From assembly GCA_934201705.1 (NCBI GenBank), contig CAKPXF010000009.1, positions 23,015-87,014 on the forward strand: a stretch of DNA of 64,000 nt, read 5' to 3'. Shown here piece after piece: positions 43,746 through 52,085 of this stretch. The notes under the pieces are model-generated. The model was not told the DNA's origin. It did no database searches and saw only the letters and a program-made list of their open reading frames with translations. The position numbers were made by a program, and so were the translations under genes. How positions within the stretch are numbered: position 1 is the stretch's first letter; each line of letters opens with the position of its first letter. This stretch comes from an uncultured Bacilli bacterium (GTDB lineage Bacteria > Bacillota_I > Bacilli_A > RFN20 > CAG-631).

Positions 43746-45374
43746 CTATTCAACAGCCAATAATAAATAATAAACTGGTTGATCACCTTGTTGAATTTCA
43801 ACTTCAACATGGTTATATTTTTCTTTAACATATTTTTCCAGTGCTTTAACTGCCTTTTTAGAAACACCAGCACCAGTAATAACTGTTAATATTTCAGCAT
43901 CATAATTCATTATAGAATCAACTAATGTTGTAGCAACTCTATGGAAATTCTTTGAAGCAGCAACAATTCTTTTTTCTTTAATTCCTAAATAGTCACCACT
44001 TTTAATTGAAATACCATTTAGCTTTGAATCTCTAACAGCTGTTGTAACCTGTCCACAAGTAACACGTTTTGTTGCAGATAGCATTTCAACAATATTTTCA
44101 TCAATTGTACAATCTGGATTGAAGCCCATACAAGCAGAAATACCTTGTTGAATTGAAGTTGTAGGTACAATTTTAGTAACGATACCCTTGCTATTTAAAA
44201 TTTCAGCAGCCTGCTTAGCTGACATAATAATATTGCTATTATTTGGTAAAATAATAACTGATTTTGGATTTAGTTTAGTAATAGCCTTTACGAAATCATC
44301 AATAGATGGATTCATTGTTTGACCACCTGAAATAACAATATCGGCTCTTAATTGCTTAAATAGCTTAGTTAAGCCTTCACCTACAGCAACACTTACGATT
44401 GCTTGGTCTTTTCTTTCAGGTTTCTTTTCAAGTTTACCATTTTGTTCATCCATATTTTCAACCTTTATAGTAACAAATTCACCATATTGTTGGGCGAAGT
44501 TAAATACATCTCCAGGTTTATAAGTATGAACATGAACCTTTACTAAGTCATCATCTTGTACTAAAACGACAGATGCTCCAACATTTAATAGCCATTCCTT
44601 TAAAACATTATAATCAAATGGTACCTTACCTTCTGCTTCTGGCATCAAACGCATAATGAATTCTGTACAATATCCAAATTCATCTTCCTCATTATCTACA
44701 ACCGGATCAAACATCACATAATTTTTATCTTGCGTTGTATCAATTCCAGCTTCAACAAATCTACCTTTAACTGCTTCTAAAAATCCTTCAAGAATTTTAA
44801 CAATACCAGCGCCACCTGAATCAACAACTCCAGCTTCTTTTAATACAGGAAGTAAGTTTGGAGTATTTTGTAATGATTCCTTTGCTTTATTAACCATGCT
44901 TTCAAAAGCTAAAGCAATATCAGTTTTATTTTTATTGTATGCATCATGTAAAGCATTTGAAGCATCCTTGATAACTGTTAGCATTGTTCCCTCAACTGGC
45001 TTTAAAACAGCCTTATATGCTCTTTTTGTTCCACTTTCAAAAGCAGCAACTAAATCAGTTAATACTAATTCAACTTTATTAGTTAAAGCTTCAGCAAAGC
45101 CTCTAAATATTTGAGATAAGATAACTCCTGAATTTCCTCTTGCTCCAAGCAATAAACCTTTTGAAAAAAGAAGAGACATTTCGCCACATGTATCAGTTGG
45201 ATTATTGTTTATATTCTTTACGCCATTTTGAATGGTCATCATCATATTTGTTCCAGTATCACCATCTGGAATTGGGAAAACATTTAAAGCATCAATATTT
45301 TTAAAATTATTTGAAATGTTATTGGCTCCTGAAGTAAATATACTTTTAAGAGTTTCAGCATTAATATTATTCAT
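43746..45374 (-). CDS. fakA: Fatty acid kinase subunit A (DAK-like)
   Basis: This protein of about 542 residues starts at the ATG at 45374 behind AGAGGTAT. The N-terminal DhaL-like kinase domain has NVFPIPDGDTGTNMMM (Mg-ATP site) and RGNSGVILSQIFRGF. Residues from about 220 onward form the middle and C-terminal domains (TEFIMRLMPEAEGKVP, VVLVQDDDLVKVHVHTYKPG). FakA phosphorylates fatty acids bound to a FakB partner; no FakB gene is seen in this window. In many Firmicutes it lies between rpmB and recG, as here, although the usual asp23-like gene is missing. Confidence 0.92.
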   Translation of the reverse strand: MNNINAETLKSIFTSGANNISNNFKNIDALNVFPIPDGDTGTNMMMTIQNGVKNINNNPTDTCGEMSLLFSKGLLLGARGNSGVILSQIFRGFAEALTNKVELVLTDLVAAFESGTKRAYKAVLKPVEGTMLTVIKDASNALHDAYNKNKTDIALAFESMVNKAKESLQNTPNLLPVLKEAGVVDSGGAGIVKILEGFLEAVKGRFVEAGIDTTQDKNYVMFDPVVDNEEDEFGYCTEFIMRLMPEAEGKVPFDYNVLKEWLLNVGASVVLVQDDDLVKVHVHTYKPGDVFNFAQQYGEFVTIKVENMDEQNGKLEKKPERKDQAIVSVAVGEGLTKLFKQLRADIVISGGQTMNPSIDDFVKAITKLNPKSVIILPNNSNIIMSAKQAAEILNSKGIVTKIVPTTSIQQGISACMGFNPDCTIDENIVEMLSATKRVTCGQVTTAVRDSKLNGISIKSGDYLGIKEKRIVAASKNFHRVATTLVDSIMNYDAEILTVITGAGVSKKAVKALEKYVKEKYNHVEVEIQQGDQPVYYLLLAVE

Positions 45375-45542
45375 TTTATATACCTCTTTATTATTTTTTG
45401 CCAAAATGGCAGTTTATATTATAGTAATACAATTACTAATTACATATACACATATGCATTATATACTTTTTGTTAAAAATTGTAAATAGTTTGCATTTTA
45501 TTACTTGTTCAAGAACTTTTTTGATGTTTTTTTATTTTGTAG

Positions 45543-45571
45543 TTGTATTTTTAAATTAAAGATGGTATTAT
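45543..45571 (+). promoter_or_regulatory. Promoter of rpmB
   Basis: TTGTAT (45543-45548) is followed after 17 bases by TATTAT (45566-45571). The rpmB start lies 33 bases further on behind AAGGAGGTC. Confidence 0.65.
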
Positions 45572-45603
45572 ATTAGGGCATGAGTTCATAAGGAGGTCTT
45601 AAG

Positions 45604-45801
45604 ATGGCAAGAGTTTGTGAATTATCAGGTAGAGGTCCATTAAGTGGAAATAAACGTTCTCATTCATTACGTCCAACAAGAAGAAAATGGAATGTTAACT
45701 TACAAAAGAAAACAGTAGTTGTGAATGGTCAAAAAGTAAAAGTTAAAGCTTCTACAAGAGCATTAAGATCACTTAATAAACAACAATCTACAGCTGAATA
45801 A
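45604..45801 (+). CDS. rpmB: Ribosomal protein L28
   Basis: This 65-residue bL28 protein of the large subunit has the typical GPLSGNKRSHSLRPTRRKWN and VKASTRALRSL. The four-cysteine zinc motif of some L28 proteins is reduced to the single Cys5, which corresponds to a Zn-independent form. AAGGAGG lies eight bases ahead of the ATG. It is divergent from fakA. Confidence 0.97.
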   Translation: MARVCELSGRGPLSGNKRSHSLRPTRRKWNVNLQKKTVVVNGQKVKVKASTRALRSLNKQQSTAE

Positions 45802-45802
45802 T

Positions 45803-45828
45803 ACACTCCCAATGGAGTGTTTTTATTT
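45803..45828 (+). terminator. Terminator of rpmB
   Basis: ACACTCC and GGAGTGT form a 7-bp stem with loop CAAT, followed by TTTTTATTTT, directly after the rpmB stop. Confidence 0.9.
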
Positions 45829-45840
45829 TACTTTTTTCTC

Positions 45841-45870
45841 TTGACTTATTATAACGCTTTAGGTTATAAT
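45841..45870 (+). promoter_or_regulatory. Promoter of tRNA-Lys
   Basis: TTGACT (45841-45846) and TATAAT (45865-45870) are spaced by 18 bases, ending 19 bases before the tRNA. Confidence 0.75.
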
Positions 45871-45889
45871 TATTAAGCGTTATATAGAT

Positions 45890-45965
45890 GCCCTGTTAGC
45901 TCAGTTGGTAGAGCAACTGACTCTTAATCAGTGGGTCAAGGGTTCGAGTCCCTCACAGGGTACCA
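45890..45965 (+). tRNA. tRNA-Lys (anticodon CTT)
   Basis: The 76-nt gene includes CCA. The acceptor GCCCTGT pairs with ACAGGGT with a G-U at the first position; the D arm has AGTTGGTAGAGC, anticodon stem ACTGA/TCAGT encloses CTCTTAA giving CTT, and the T arm has GGTTCGAGTCC. It reads AAG codons. Confidence 0.96.
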
Positions 45966-45975
45966 TTGTTATAAC

Positions 45976-46009
45976 AAAAGATGATATGTAAAAGTATCGT
46001 CTTTTTTTT
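45976..46009 (+). terminator. Terminator of tRNA-Lys
   Basis: AAAAGATGATA pairs with TATCGTCTTTT (11 bp, one G-U) around an 8-base loop, followed by a T tract. Confidence 0.75.
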
Positions 46010-46029
46010 GTAAAAAACATTTCAATAAG

Positions 46030-46058
46030 TTGTAGGTTATCATTTTTTTTGTTATACT
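46030..46058 (+). promoter_or_regulatory. Promoter of the 409-residue helical gene
   Basis: TTGTAG (46030-46035) is followed after 17 bases by TATACT (46053-46058), 26 bases before the start codon. Confidence 0.6.
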
Positions 46059-46084
46059 TTTATTAATAAGGATGTAGATAACAT

Positions 46085-47314
46085 ATGATGCAATCTTTTT
46101 TAAATAACATACGAAGAGGTTTAGGTAAACCATATATTGAACTTTTAAATACAAATGAAAAAGAAAAATATCTTGATACCTTGTTGTATGCATGTCTATC
46201 GGATAGCTCATATAATTGTAAGGTTGAAGGCCCTAAAGGTGTATATTTGTATTCATTGATTAATCTTTATGATGAACATATAAAGTACTTTATAAAAGAT
46301 AAAATTATTGAATCACTATCAATTGATGATAATTATAATTTAACATTTCAAAAAATAGATATATTATTAGAGTTTTACGAAAATGGCGATAAATCACTGA
46401 AAAATGTATTTTTAAATTTTTATAATTGCTTTACAAAAAGCACAAAAAGATGGACTAAAAATAAATTAAAAGCATTTGAAATAGTTGCGCTTACTATTGA
46501 TATAGTGTTTGGACTTAAAAAAACAAAAACAGTTATAAAATTTATACTAGATACTCATTTAAACTTAGAATATTTTAAATGGTATAAAAATAGAATTTCT
46601 CAAAAATATAAAAAATGTATTGAGGTAAAAGAATTTACTAGTAAATTCAACAATACCAAGATGCCTCATATAAATTATTCACTCGATGCTTTATTAAAAG
46701 AAAATGATGTAAGAAAAATGAGATGGTTTGCAAATGAAATAAGTAAAGAAGAATATGAAAAGGTTATAAATTATTTAAGGAAAACAAATGATATTGTACA
46801 AATCAAAAAAATATTAATAGTTTATTCTGATTCATACATTGATAATCAAATTCCATTAGAATTATGCTTACATTTACTAAATAAATTTAATGATGATATA
46901 AAAGACTATGTCTACGAAGTAATTAAGTATTATAAAGCTAAAGAAGTTTTAAACTTAGGATTATTACTTATTAAAGATAAAAAATATTTAGTTACTGCTT
47001 TAGAAATGCTGTTTAATAATTATTTTCCTAAATACAAGCAGTTAATAATTAATTCTTATAAAAAGGTGCCTTTTTCATTTTATGATTGCGATTTAATAAC
47101 AGGCTTTGCTATAGATTTTATGAACCATAAGAAAAAGAATTACCCAGATGAAATTTTACTAATTAGTTATAATAAAACATATAATTCTATAAATAGGAAG
47201 CTAGTATTTGAAATCATGAAAAAGAGAAATCTTTTAACAAAACAAATTATAGAAGAATGCAAACATGATTTTAATTCTGACATTAAAGCAAAAGCAAATA
47301 AAATATTAACATAG
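46085..47314 (+). CDS. Hypothetical all-helical protein
   Basis: This 409-residue protein is not recognised. It has no signal peptide or membrane segment and is strongly helical, with repeating amphipathic helix pairs (for example KKILIVYSDSYIDNQIPLEL and VTALEMLFNNYFPKY) reminiscent of HEAT-type solenoids. It is lysine-rich throughout. GGATG lies 12 bases ahead of the ATG; the second codon is also ATG. It has its own promoter. Its last codons and the following bases (47281-47337) are duplicated at 48893-48949, with the Fic gene between. Confidence 0.6.
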   Translation: MMQSFLNNIRRGLGKPYIELLNTNEKEKYLDTLLYACLSDSSYNCKVEGPKGVYLYSLINLYDEHIKYFIKDKIIESLSIDDNYNLTFQKIDILLEFYENGDKSLKNVFLNFYNCFTKSTKRWTKNKLKAFEIVALTIDIVFGLKKTKTVIKFILDTHLNLEYFKWYKNRISQKYKKCIEVKEFTSKFNNTKMPHINYSLDALLKENDVRKMRWFANEISKEEYEKVINYLRKTNDIVQIKKILIVYSDSYIDNQIPLELCLHLLNKFNDDIKDYVYEVIKYYKAKEVLNLGLLLIKDKKYLVTALEMLFNNYFPKYKQLIINSYKKVPFSFYDCDLITGFAIDFMNHKKKNYPDEILLISYNKTYNSINRKLVFEIMKKRNLLTKQIIEECKHDFNSDIKAKANKILT

Positions 47315-47337
47315 TTTTTACACATTAAAGCGATTTA
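47281..47337. repeat. 57-bp direct repeat, copy 1
   Basis: This covers the last codons, stop and downstream bases of the helical gene. Bases 47304-47337 are identical over 34 bp to 48916-48949, and 20 of the 23 bases to the left also match. The copy spacing is 1,612 bp. Confidence 0.9.
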
Positions 47338-47347
47338 CATCAATATT

Positions 47348-48241
47348 TTAATCTTGTAAGATTTTCAAGTACTTATCAAGTCTCTCATTAATGTATTTTG
47401 CAAACAAATTTTCCATTGCTGACAAATTATGTTTTTCGTGATATTCATCAAAAGAATTATAATATGCAAGTCGATCCATATACTTGATATCAATAGGAGG
47501 ATATCCAGCTTTCATCAATTCTAAATTAACTAAAAGTCTACCAGTTCTACCATTGCCATCGATAAATGGATGAATCGCCTCAAATTCAATATGGAAACGT
47601 GCTAACTTGGTTACTATGTGTTCGTTGCTATTCTTAAAATCAATTAAAAGTTGCGCCATTTTAGGTTGAATTAAGTAAGGCTGTACAGGTTCATGTGCAG
47701 CTCCCATTATACGTACAGGAACTCTACGATATACACCTCTATCATCTTTCTTATCGGCTAAAACTAAGAAGTGAATTTGTTTAATAATATTCTCACTTAG
47801 TGGAATATTATCTTTAACTAATTTTCTAATGTAATCAAATGCCTCTTTGTGCCCTATAACCTCCATATGATCTTTTAATGGCTTTTTATCAATTGTTAGG
47901 CCTTTAAGAACTAGATCAGTTTCTCTTAAAGTTAAAGTATTGCCTTCAATGGCATTTGAATTATATGTATACTCAACTACAAATTCTTCATTAAATCTTG
48001 CAACTTCGCCCTCAGTTAAAGGCCTTCTAGTATCCAATTCTTTTTTCTTTTTGTCTATAATTAATAAAATACTTTCTTTTGATTTGTATCTGCCATCAGC
48101 AGGCTTTAAAGCATCAGTAGGTATTTTCCAACCACGCACCTCTTGATAGGCTCCGTTAATTTTACCTTGAACACAAAGAACACGAATTCGTCTTTCAGAA
48201 ATACCCCATTTTTCAGCGGCTTGTTTTACGGTTATATACAT
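47348..48241 (-). CDS. Fic-domain protein with N-terminal helix-turn-helix
   Basis: This 297-residue protein has an N-terminal MerR-like DNA-binding part (VKQAAEKWGISERRIRVLC, residues 5-23). The Fic core motif HPFIDGNGRTGR is intact at residues 224-235, and the upstream inhibitory motif SNAIEG is at 95-100 (class II type, with Glu99). Fic enzymes usually transfer AMP from ATP to target hydroxyls. The intact inhibitory Glu suggests the basal activity is repressed. The combination with a DNA-binding domain and the three CGGAA boxes in its promoter implies autoregulation. The target is unknown. A Doc-type antitoxin is not seen. Confidence 0.92.
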   Translation of the reverse strand: MYITVKQAAEKWGISERRIRVLCVQGKINGAYQEVRGWKIPTDALKPADGRYKSKESILLIIDKKKKELDTRRPLTEGEVARFNEEFVVEYTYNSNAIEGNTLTLRETDLVLKGLTIDKKPLKDHMEVIGHKEAFDYIRKLVKDNIPLSENIIKQIHFLVLADKKDDRGVYRRVPVRIMGAAHEPVQPYLIQPKMAQLLIDFKNSNEHIVTKLARFHIEFEAIHPFIDGNGRTGRLLVNLELMKAGYPPIDIKYMDRLAYYNSFDEYHEKHNLSAMENLFAKYINERLDKYLKILQD

Positions 48242-48265
48242 TTTTACACCTCCGATTTTTTATTT

Positions 48266-48294
48266 ATTATACCAAATTATCGGAATAATATCAA
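48266..48294 (-). promoter_or_regulatory. Promoter of the Fic gene
   Basis: On the minus strand TTGATA (48289-48294) is followed after 17 bases by TATAAT (48266-48271), 24 bases ahead of the start codon. An operator box lies in the spacer. Confidence 0.8.
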
Positions 48295-48334
48295 ATGCTT
48301 GCGGAACAACATTCCGATGATTAGCGGAATAATA
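48276..48334. promoter_or_regulatory. Three-box operator upstream of the Fic gene
   Basis: Boxes of CGGAA occur at 48281, 48302 and 48325. The outer two are nearly identical (ATTATCGGAATAATA and ATTAGCGGAATAATA). The middle one is an inverted pair CGGAA-N5-TTCCG (48302-48316). Spacings of 21 and 23 bases put them on one face of the helix. The first overlaps the -10/-35 spacer. Repression by the Fic protein's own N-terminal domain is the likely function. Confidence 0.65.
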
Positions 48335-48527
48335 CCTACATTTTTCTATATTCTATTCATGGAATAATATTACAAATACATAATATTATAATTATATCTA
48401 TCGAGACAAAATAATGGATTGCGGGTTTGATAAAGAATAAGTACGCATAATATCTTCATCATAAATTTATTTGTTATATCTTAATAATTTGACTTTTGAG
48501 GTGCAAATATATTTAAAATAAGAAAGA
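48335..48527. other. AT-rich stretch without recognised gene
   Basis: No intact frame, RNA structure or promoter is seen in these 193 bases. They lie between the Fic operator and the decayed ORF remnant. Confidence 0.5.
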
Positions 48528-48819
48528 ATGTACCCCAAAAAAGTTATCATTGCTGACTTTATTAAATTTATTCTATGATTAAAATCTTAATTATAATAGA
48601 GCATATAACTATATCGATAATAGTATAAAAATAGACTTTGATTTATCTATAACTCTAAAAGACCTAGTTAATAAAGCTGAAGAAGCTGACATATTAGATG
48701 ATTATGGCTTATATATGAATCTAGCTGATGCCATTGATTCTCAAGGGAAAAAAGAAGTTTCTCAACATATTATTACTGAAAAGCAATTGAAAAAATTGAC
48801 TAGGAGATATTGTTTGTAA
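48528..48819 (+). pseudogene. Frameshifted remnant, first gene of a decayed module
   Basis: An ATG at 48528 opens a frame that reads 16 codons (MYPKKVIIADFIKFIL) before a TGA. After one frameshift near 48576-48583 the frame is open for about 75 codons (RAYNYIDNSIKID, then DILDDYGLYMNLADAIDSQG) to a TAA at 48817. The open part looks like a real small helical protein. The family is not recognised with certainty; a guess is the small partner of a HipA-like kinase. Its stop overlaps the start of the next remnant (TAATG). Confidence 0.55.
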
Positions 48820-48881
48820 TGAATATAATTGATTTTCCAAAATGTGAACTAAGTAGTAATATTTATAAAATATTAGGATAA
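48819..48881 (+). pseudogene. Truncated second gene of the decayed module
   Basis: The start overlaps the previous stop (TAATG), with AGGAG about 12 bases upstream. Only 20 codons remain (MNIIDFPKCELSSNIYKILG) before a stop, 11 bases ahead of the duplicated segment at 48893. The start has the look of HipA-type kinases, but the fragment is too short to be sure. Confidence 0.45.
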
Positions 48882-48892
48882 AAGACAATTTA

Positions 48893-48949
48893 TATTACAG
48901 CTAAAGCAAATAAATTATTAACATAGTTTTTACACATTAAAGCGATTTA
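48893..48949. repeat. 57-bp direct repeat, copy 2
   Basis: Duplicate of the 3' end of the helical gene (47281-47337). The frame still reads AKANKLLT followed by a stop, against AKANKILT in copy 1. It has no gene upstream in frame. Confidence 0.9.
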
Positions 48950-49045
48950 TAGAAATTATTTAAAAAAAAGTATTTATTTTAAAATGATTTTGTTACATAA
49001 TTTAGTTGTAAGTTTAAAACATAAAATGAAAGAGGGTAGAAAAAT

Positions 49046-50188
49046 ATGTCAAATAGATTTATGTTAAACGAAACTTCATACCACGGACATGGTGCTATTG
49101 AAAACATCGTTCCTGAAGCAAAAGCAAGAGGCTTTAAAAAAGCATTAGTTTGTAGTGATCCAGATTTAATTAAATTTGGTGTTACAAGCAAAGTTACTAC
49201 TTTATTAGAAAAAGGTAATATCGCTTATGAAATTTATTCTAACATTAAACCAAACCCAACAATTGAAAATGTTGTAAGTGGTGTTAAAGCTTGTAAGGAA
49301 GCAAAAGCTGACTTTATTATTGCAATTGGCGGTGGTTCATCAATGGATACTGCAAAAGCAATTGGTATTATTATGACAAATCCTGAATTTGCTGATGTTA
49401 GAAGCTTAGAGGGTGTTGCTCCAACTAAAAAGCCATGTCTTCCAATCATTGCTGTTGCAACAACTGCTGGAACTGCAGCTGAAGTTACAATTAATTATGT
49501 TATAACTGATGTTGAAAAGAAACGTAAATTCGTATGTGTTGACCCACACGATATGCCAATTGTAGCAATCGTTGACCCTGATATGATGGCTTCAATGCCA
49601 AAAGGCTTAACAGCATCAACAGGTATGGATGCTTTAACTCATGCTATTGAAGGATATATTACTCGTGGCGCTTGGGAAATGTCTGATATGTTCCATATCA
49701 AAGCCATTGAATTAATTGGTAAGAACTTAAGAAAAGCTGTTGTTAACGATCCAGATGGAAGAGAAGGAATGGCTTTAGGACAATATATTGCTGGTATGGG
49801 ATTTAGTAATGTTGGATTAGGTATTGACCATGCTATGGCTCATACACTATCTGCATATTATGATGTACCACATGGTGTTGCTTGTGCAATGCTTTTACCT
49901 ATCGCTATGGAATTTAATGCTGAAGTATCTGGAAGCAAATATAAAGATATTGCTGAAGCATTAGGCGTTGATACACATGGTATGTCAACTGAAGAATATA
50001 GAAAAGCAGCCATTGACGCTGTTAAACAATTATCAGTTGATGTTGGTATCCCAACAAAATGTGAAAAGATTTTAGTAAGTGATTTAGATTCACTAGCAAG
50101 TGATGCTTTAAAGGATGCTTGCTATCCTGGAAACCCACGTGAAGCAACTCACGAGCAAGTTGTTGAATTATTTAAGAAATTAATCTAA
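49046..50188 (+). CDS. fucO: Iron-containing alcohol dehydrogenase, lactaldehyde reductase-like
   Basis: This 380-residue group III dehydrogenase is close to FucO, which reduces L-lactaldehyde to 1,2-propanediol with NADH. The nucleotide site shows IAIGGGSSMDTAKA, and the Fe2+ ligands are in MDALTHAIEG and DHAMAHTLSAYYDVPHGVACA. FucO-like features include the start MSNRFMLNETSYHG and the VAVATTAGTAAEVTINYVIT-type block. The gene reads with less extreme AT bias in codons than its neighbours, suggesting high expression. It stands alone, so its use in general fermentation is as likely as fucose metabolism. Confidence 0.87.
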   Translation: MSNRFMLNETSYHGHGAIENIVPEAKARGFKKALVCSDPDLIKFGVTSKVTTLLEKGNIAYEIYSNIKPNPTIENVVSGVKACKEAKADFIIAIGGGSSMDTAKAIGIIMTNPEFADVRSLEGVAPTKKPCLPIIAVATTAGTAAEVTINYVITDVEKKRKFVCVDPHDMPIVAIVDPDMMASMPKGLTASTGMDALTHAIEGYITRGAWEMSDMFHIKAIELIGKNLRKAVVNDPDGREGMALGQYIAGMGFSNVGLGIDHAMAHTLSAYYDVPHGVACAMLLPIAMEFNAEVSGSKYKDIAEALGVDTHGMSTEEYRKAAIDAVKQLSVDVGIPTKCEKILVSDLDSLASDALKDACYPGNPREATHEQVVELFKKLI

Positions 50189-50200
50189 TGATTTAAAGTA

Positions 50201-50229
50201 AAAATGCGGCCAAATGACCGCATTTTTTT
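50201..50229. terminator. Terminator between fucO and the ABC exporter
   Basis: AAAATGCGG (50201-50209) and CCGCATTTT (50218-50226) form a 9-bp stem with an 8-base loop, with A and T tracts on both sides. It serves both convergent genes. Confidence 0.9.
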
Positions 50230-50233
50230 ATGT

Positions 50234-52084
50234 TTAAGCTGTTTTTAAATGCTTTAAGGTACCATCAATTGTACCATCACTTTCCTCATCAAATTGTGAG
50301 TTATAAAGTGAGGCATAAACACCATTTTTCTTCAATAATTCTTCGTGATTTCCTTGTTCTATTATATCTCCATCCTTTAATACTAATATGACATCAGCAT
50401 TTTTAATAGTTGATAAACGATGGGCAATTACAAATGAAGTACGATTACTTGTTAACTGATCCATAGCTTGATTTATTAATATTTCAGTTCTAGTATCAAC
50501 ATTTGATGTTGCTTCATCTAAAATAAGCATAGGAGCATTTTGAATCATAGCACGAGCAATTGTAAATAATTGCTTTTGACCAGCAGATAATGATGTATTA
50601 TCATCTAAAATTGTATCATAGCCTTTATCTAGTGATTCAATGAACTCATCTATTCCACATTTCTTACAAGCTTCAATTATTGTTTCATCACTAACATCTT
50701 TACAATTAAATCTTAAGTTTTCCTTTATTGTTCCTTCAAATAACCAAGTATCCTGTAATACCATTGAAAATAAATCATGAACATTTTCCCTTTTAACACT
50801 ACTAATATCTATTCCATCAATTAGTATTTTACCACTTACTGGTTCATAAAATCTCATAAGCAAATTAACTAAAGTTGTTTTTCCAGCTCCTGTTGGGCCA
50901 ACGATTGCCACCTTTTGACCACTTTTAACATTACAAGAAAAATCCTTAATTACTGGTTTTTCTTTATTATCATCATATGCAAAAGCTACATGATCAAAGG
51001 TAATATTTCCTTTTACATTAGTAATAGTATTTGTTTTATAAGACTCATCTTCCATTTCTTTTTCATCTAAGAAATTAAATACACGTTCACTTGCAGCCAT
51101 ACATGATTGTAAGCTACTTGCTCCTTGTGATAATTGTGATAATGGTTGAGTGAATAATCTTACATAAATTAAAAAGGCTGTAATAACACCAAATTCAATG
51201 TTTCCATTTAATACCCTAACTGCACCAACAATACATACAGCTACATAGCCAATATTTCCAATAAATGTCATAAGAGTTGGCATTAAGCCTGATAAGAATT
51301 GTGACATAAAATTGGCTTTTTTAACTTCACTGTTATATTCTTTAAATTTTTTCTTTACTTCATCATTAGATGATGAGATTTTTACAACATCAATAGCTGA
51401 ATAAACCTCTTCAATATAACCATTTAGCTTACCTAAAGCTATTTGACGTTCTTTAAAGTATTTTTGTGATACCTTAATAATTATAAACATAATAGCAAAA
51501 CCTAAAATAGTTGATAAGATTGTAGCAAGAGTCATATAACCATCAGTAACAATCATCATAATTAAGCAACCAACAAATTGACATATAGCACTTACAATTG
51601 ATGAAATTGAATTATTTAAGGCATCAATAATTGTATCAACATCATTTGTAATTCTACTTAAGACATCACCATATGTATTTTTTGAAAAATAAGATAATGG
51701 AACATTATTTATTTTCTTTTCTAAATCAAATCTTAATTTTTTAGAAACATGTAAGGCAACCCGTGATAGGATAACATTTGTTGTAAAGCTACATAAAGCA
51801 CTTATAATATAAATAATTAATAATCCTGTTGCTATATTGGTAATTTTAGCTAAATCAATATCTTCCCAAATATGAGTAGTTGCAAATTTTTCAAATTGAT
51901 TTGAAATTATATTAGTTATTTCCTTTAATTTATCAGGTCCAATAACTGTTAAAATTGCACTTACTGCTGCAACTATTAAAGCAATAATAATTAAAGGTAA
52001 ATAAGGCTTAATATATTTAATCAATTTTTTTCTTGCTTCTTTTTTATTTGTGGCACTTTGATTAACATTCATTTGTCCTCTCAT
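50234..52084 (-). CDS. Heterodimeric ABC exporter, consensus-site subunit
   Basis: This 616-residue half-transporter has six membrane helices (about 30-340) followed by an ATPase domain: Walker A GPTGAGKTTLVN, Q loop VLQDTWLF, signature LSAGQKQL and Walker B with catalytic Glu (LILDEATSNVD). GGAGG lies eight bases ahead of the ATG at 52084, right after the stop of the partner gene at 52086. The pair resembles LmrCD/BmrCD-type drug or lipid exporters. The MarR-type gene beyond the partner is divergent and shares the promoter region. Confidence 0.94.
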   Translation of the reverse strand: MRGQMNVNQSATNKKEARKKLIKYIKPYLPLIIIALIVAAVSAILTVIGPDKLKEITNIISNQFEKFATTHIWEDIDLAKITNIATGLLIIYIISALCSFTTNVILSRVALHVSKKLRFDLEKKINNVPLSYFSKNTYGDVLSRITNDVDTIIDALNNSISSIVSAICQFVGCLIMMIVTDGYMTLATILSTILGFAIMFIIIKVSQKYFKERQIALGKLNGYIEEVYSAIDVVKISSSNDEVKKKFKEYNSEVKKANFMSQFLSGLMPTLMTFIGNIGYVAVCIVGAVRVLNGNIEFGVITAFLIYVRLFTQPLSQLSQGASSLQSCMAASERVFNFLDEKEMEDESYKTNTITNVKGNITFDHVAFAYDDNKEKPVIKDFSCNVKSGQKVAIVGPTGAGKTTLVNLLMRFYEPVSGKILIDGIDISSVKRENVHDLFSMVLQDTWLFEGTIKENLRFNCKDVSDETIIEACKKCGIDEFIESLDKGYDTILDDNTSLSAGQKQLFTIARAMIQNAPMLILDEATSNVDTRTEILINQAMDQLTSNRTSFVIAHRLSTIKNADVILVLKDGDIIEQGNHEELLKKNGVYASLYNSQFDEESDGTIDGTLKHLKTA

Positions 52085-52085
52085 A

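Noticed and set aside
45969..46211. 80-residue reading frame on the minus strand across the tRNA-Lys terminator
   Set aside because: It overlaps a clear terminator, a promoter and the start of the helical gene, and has no ribosome site.
47348..48241. A Doc/Phd toxin-antitoxin pair
   Set aside because: The protein is a long class II Fic with its inhibitory motif in the same chain, and no antitoxin gene is adjacent.
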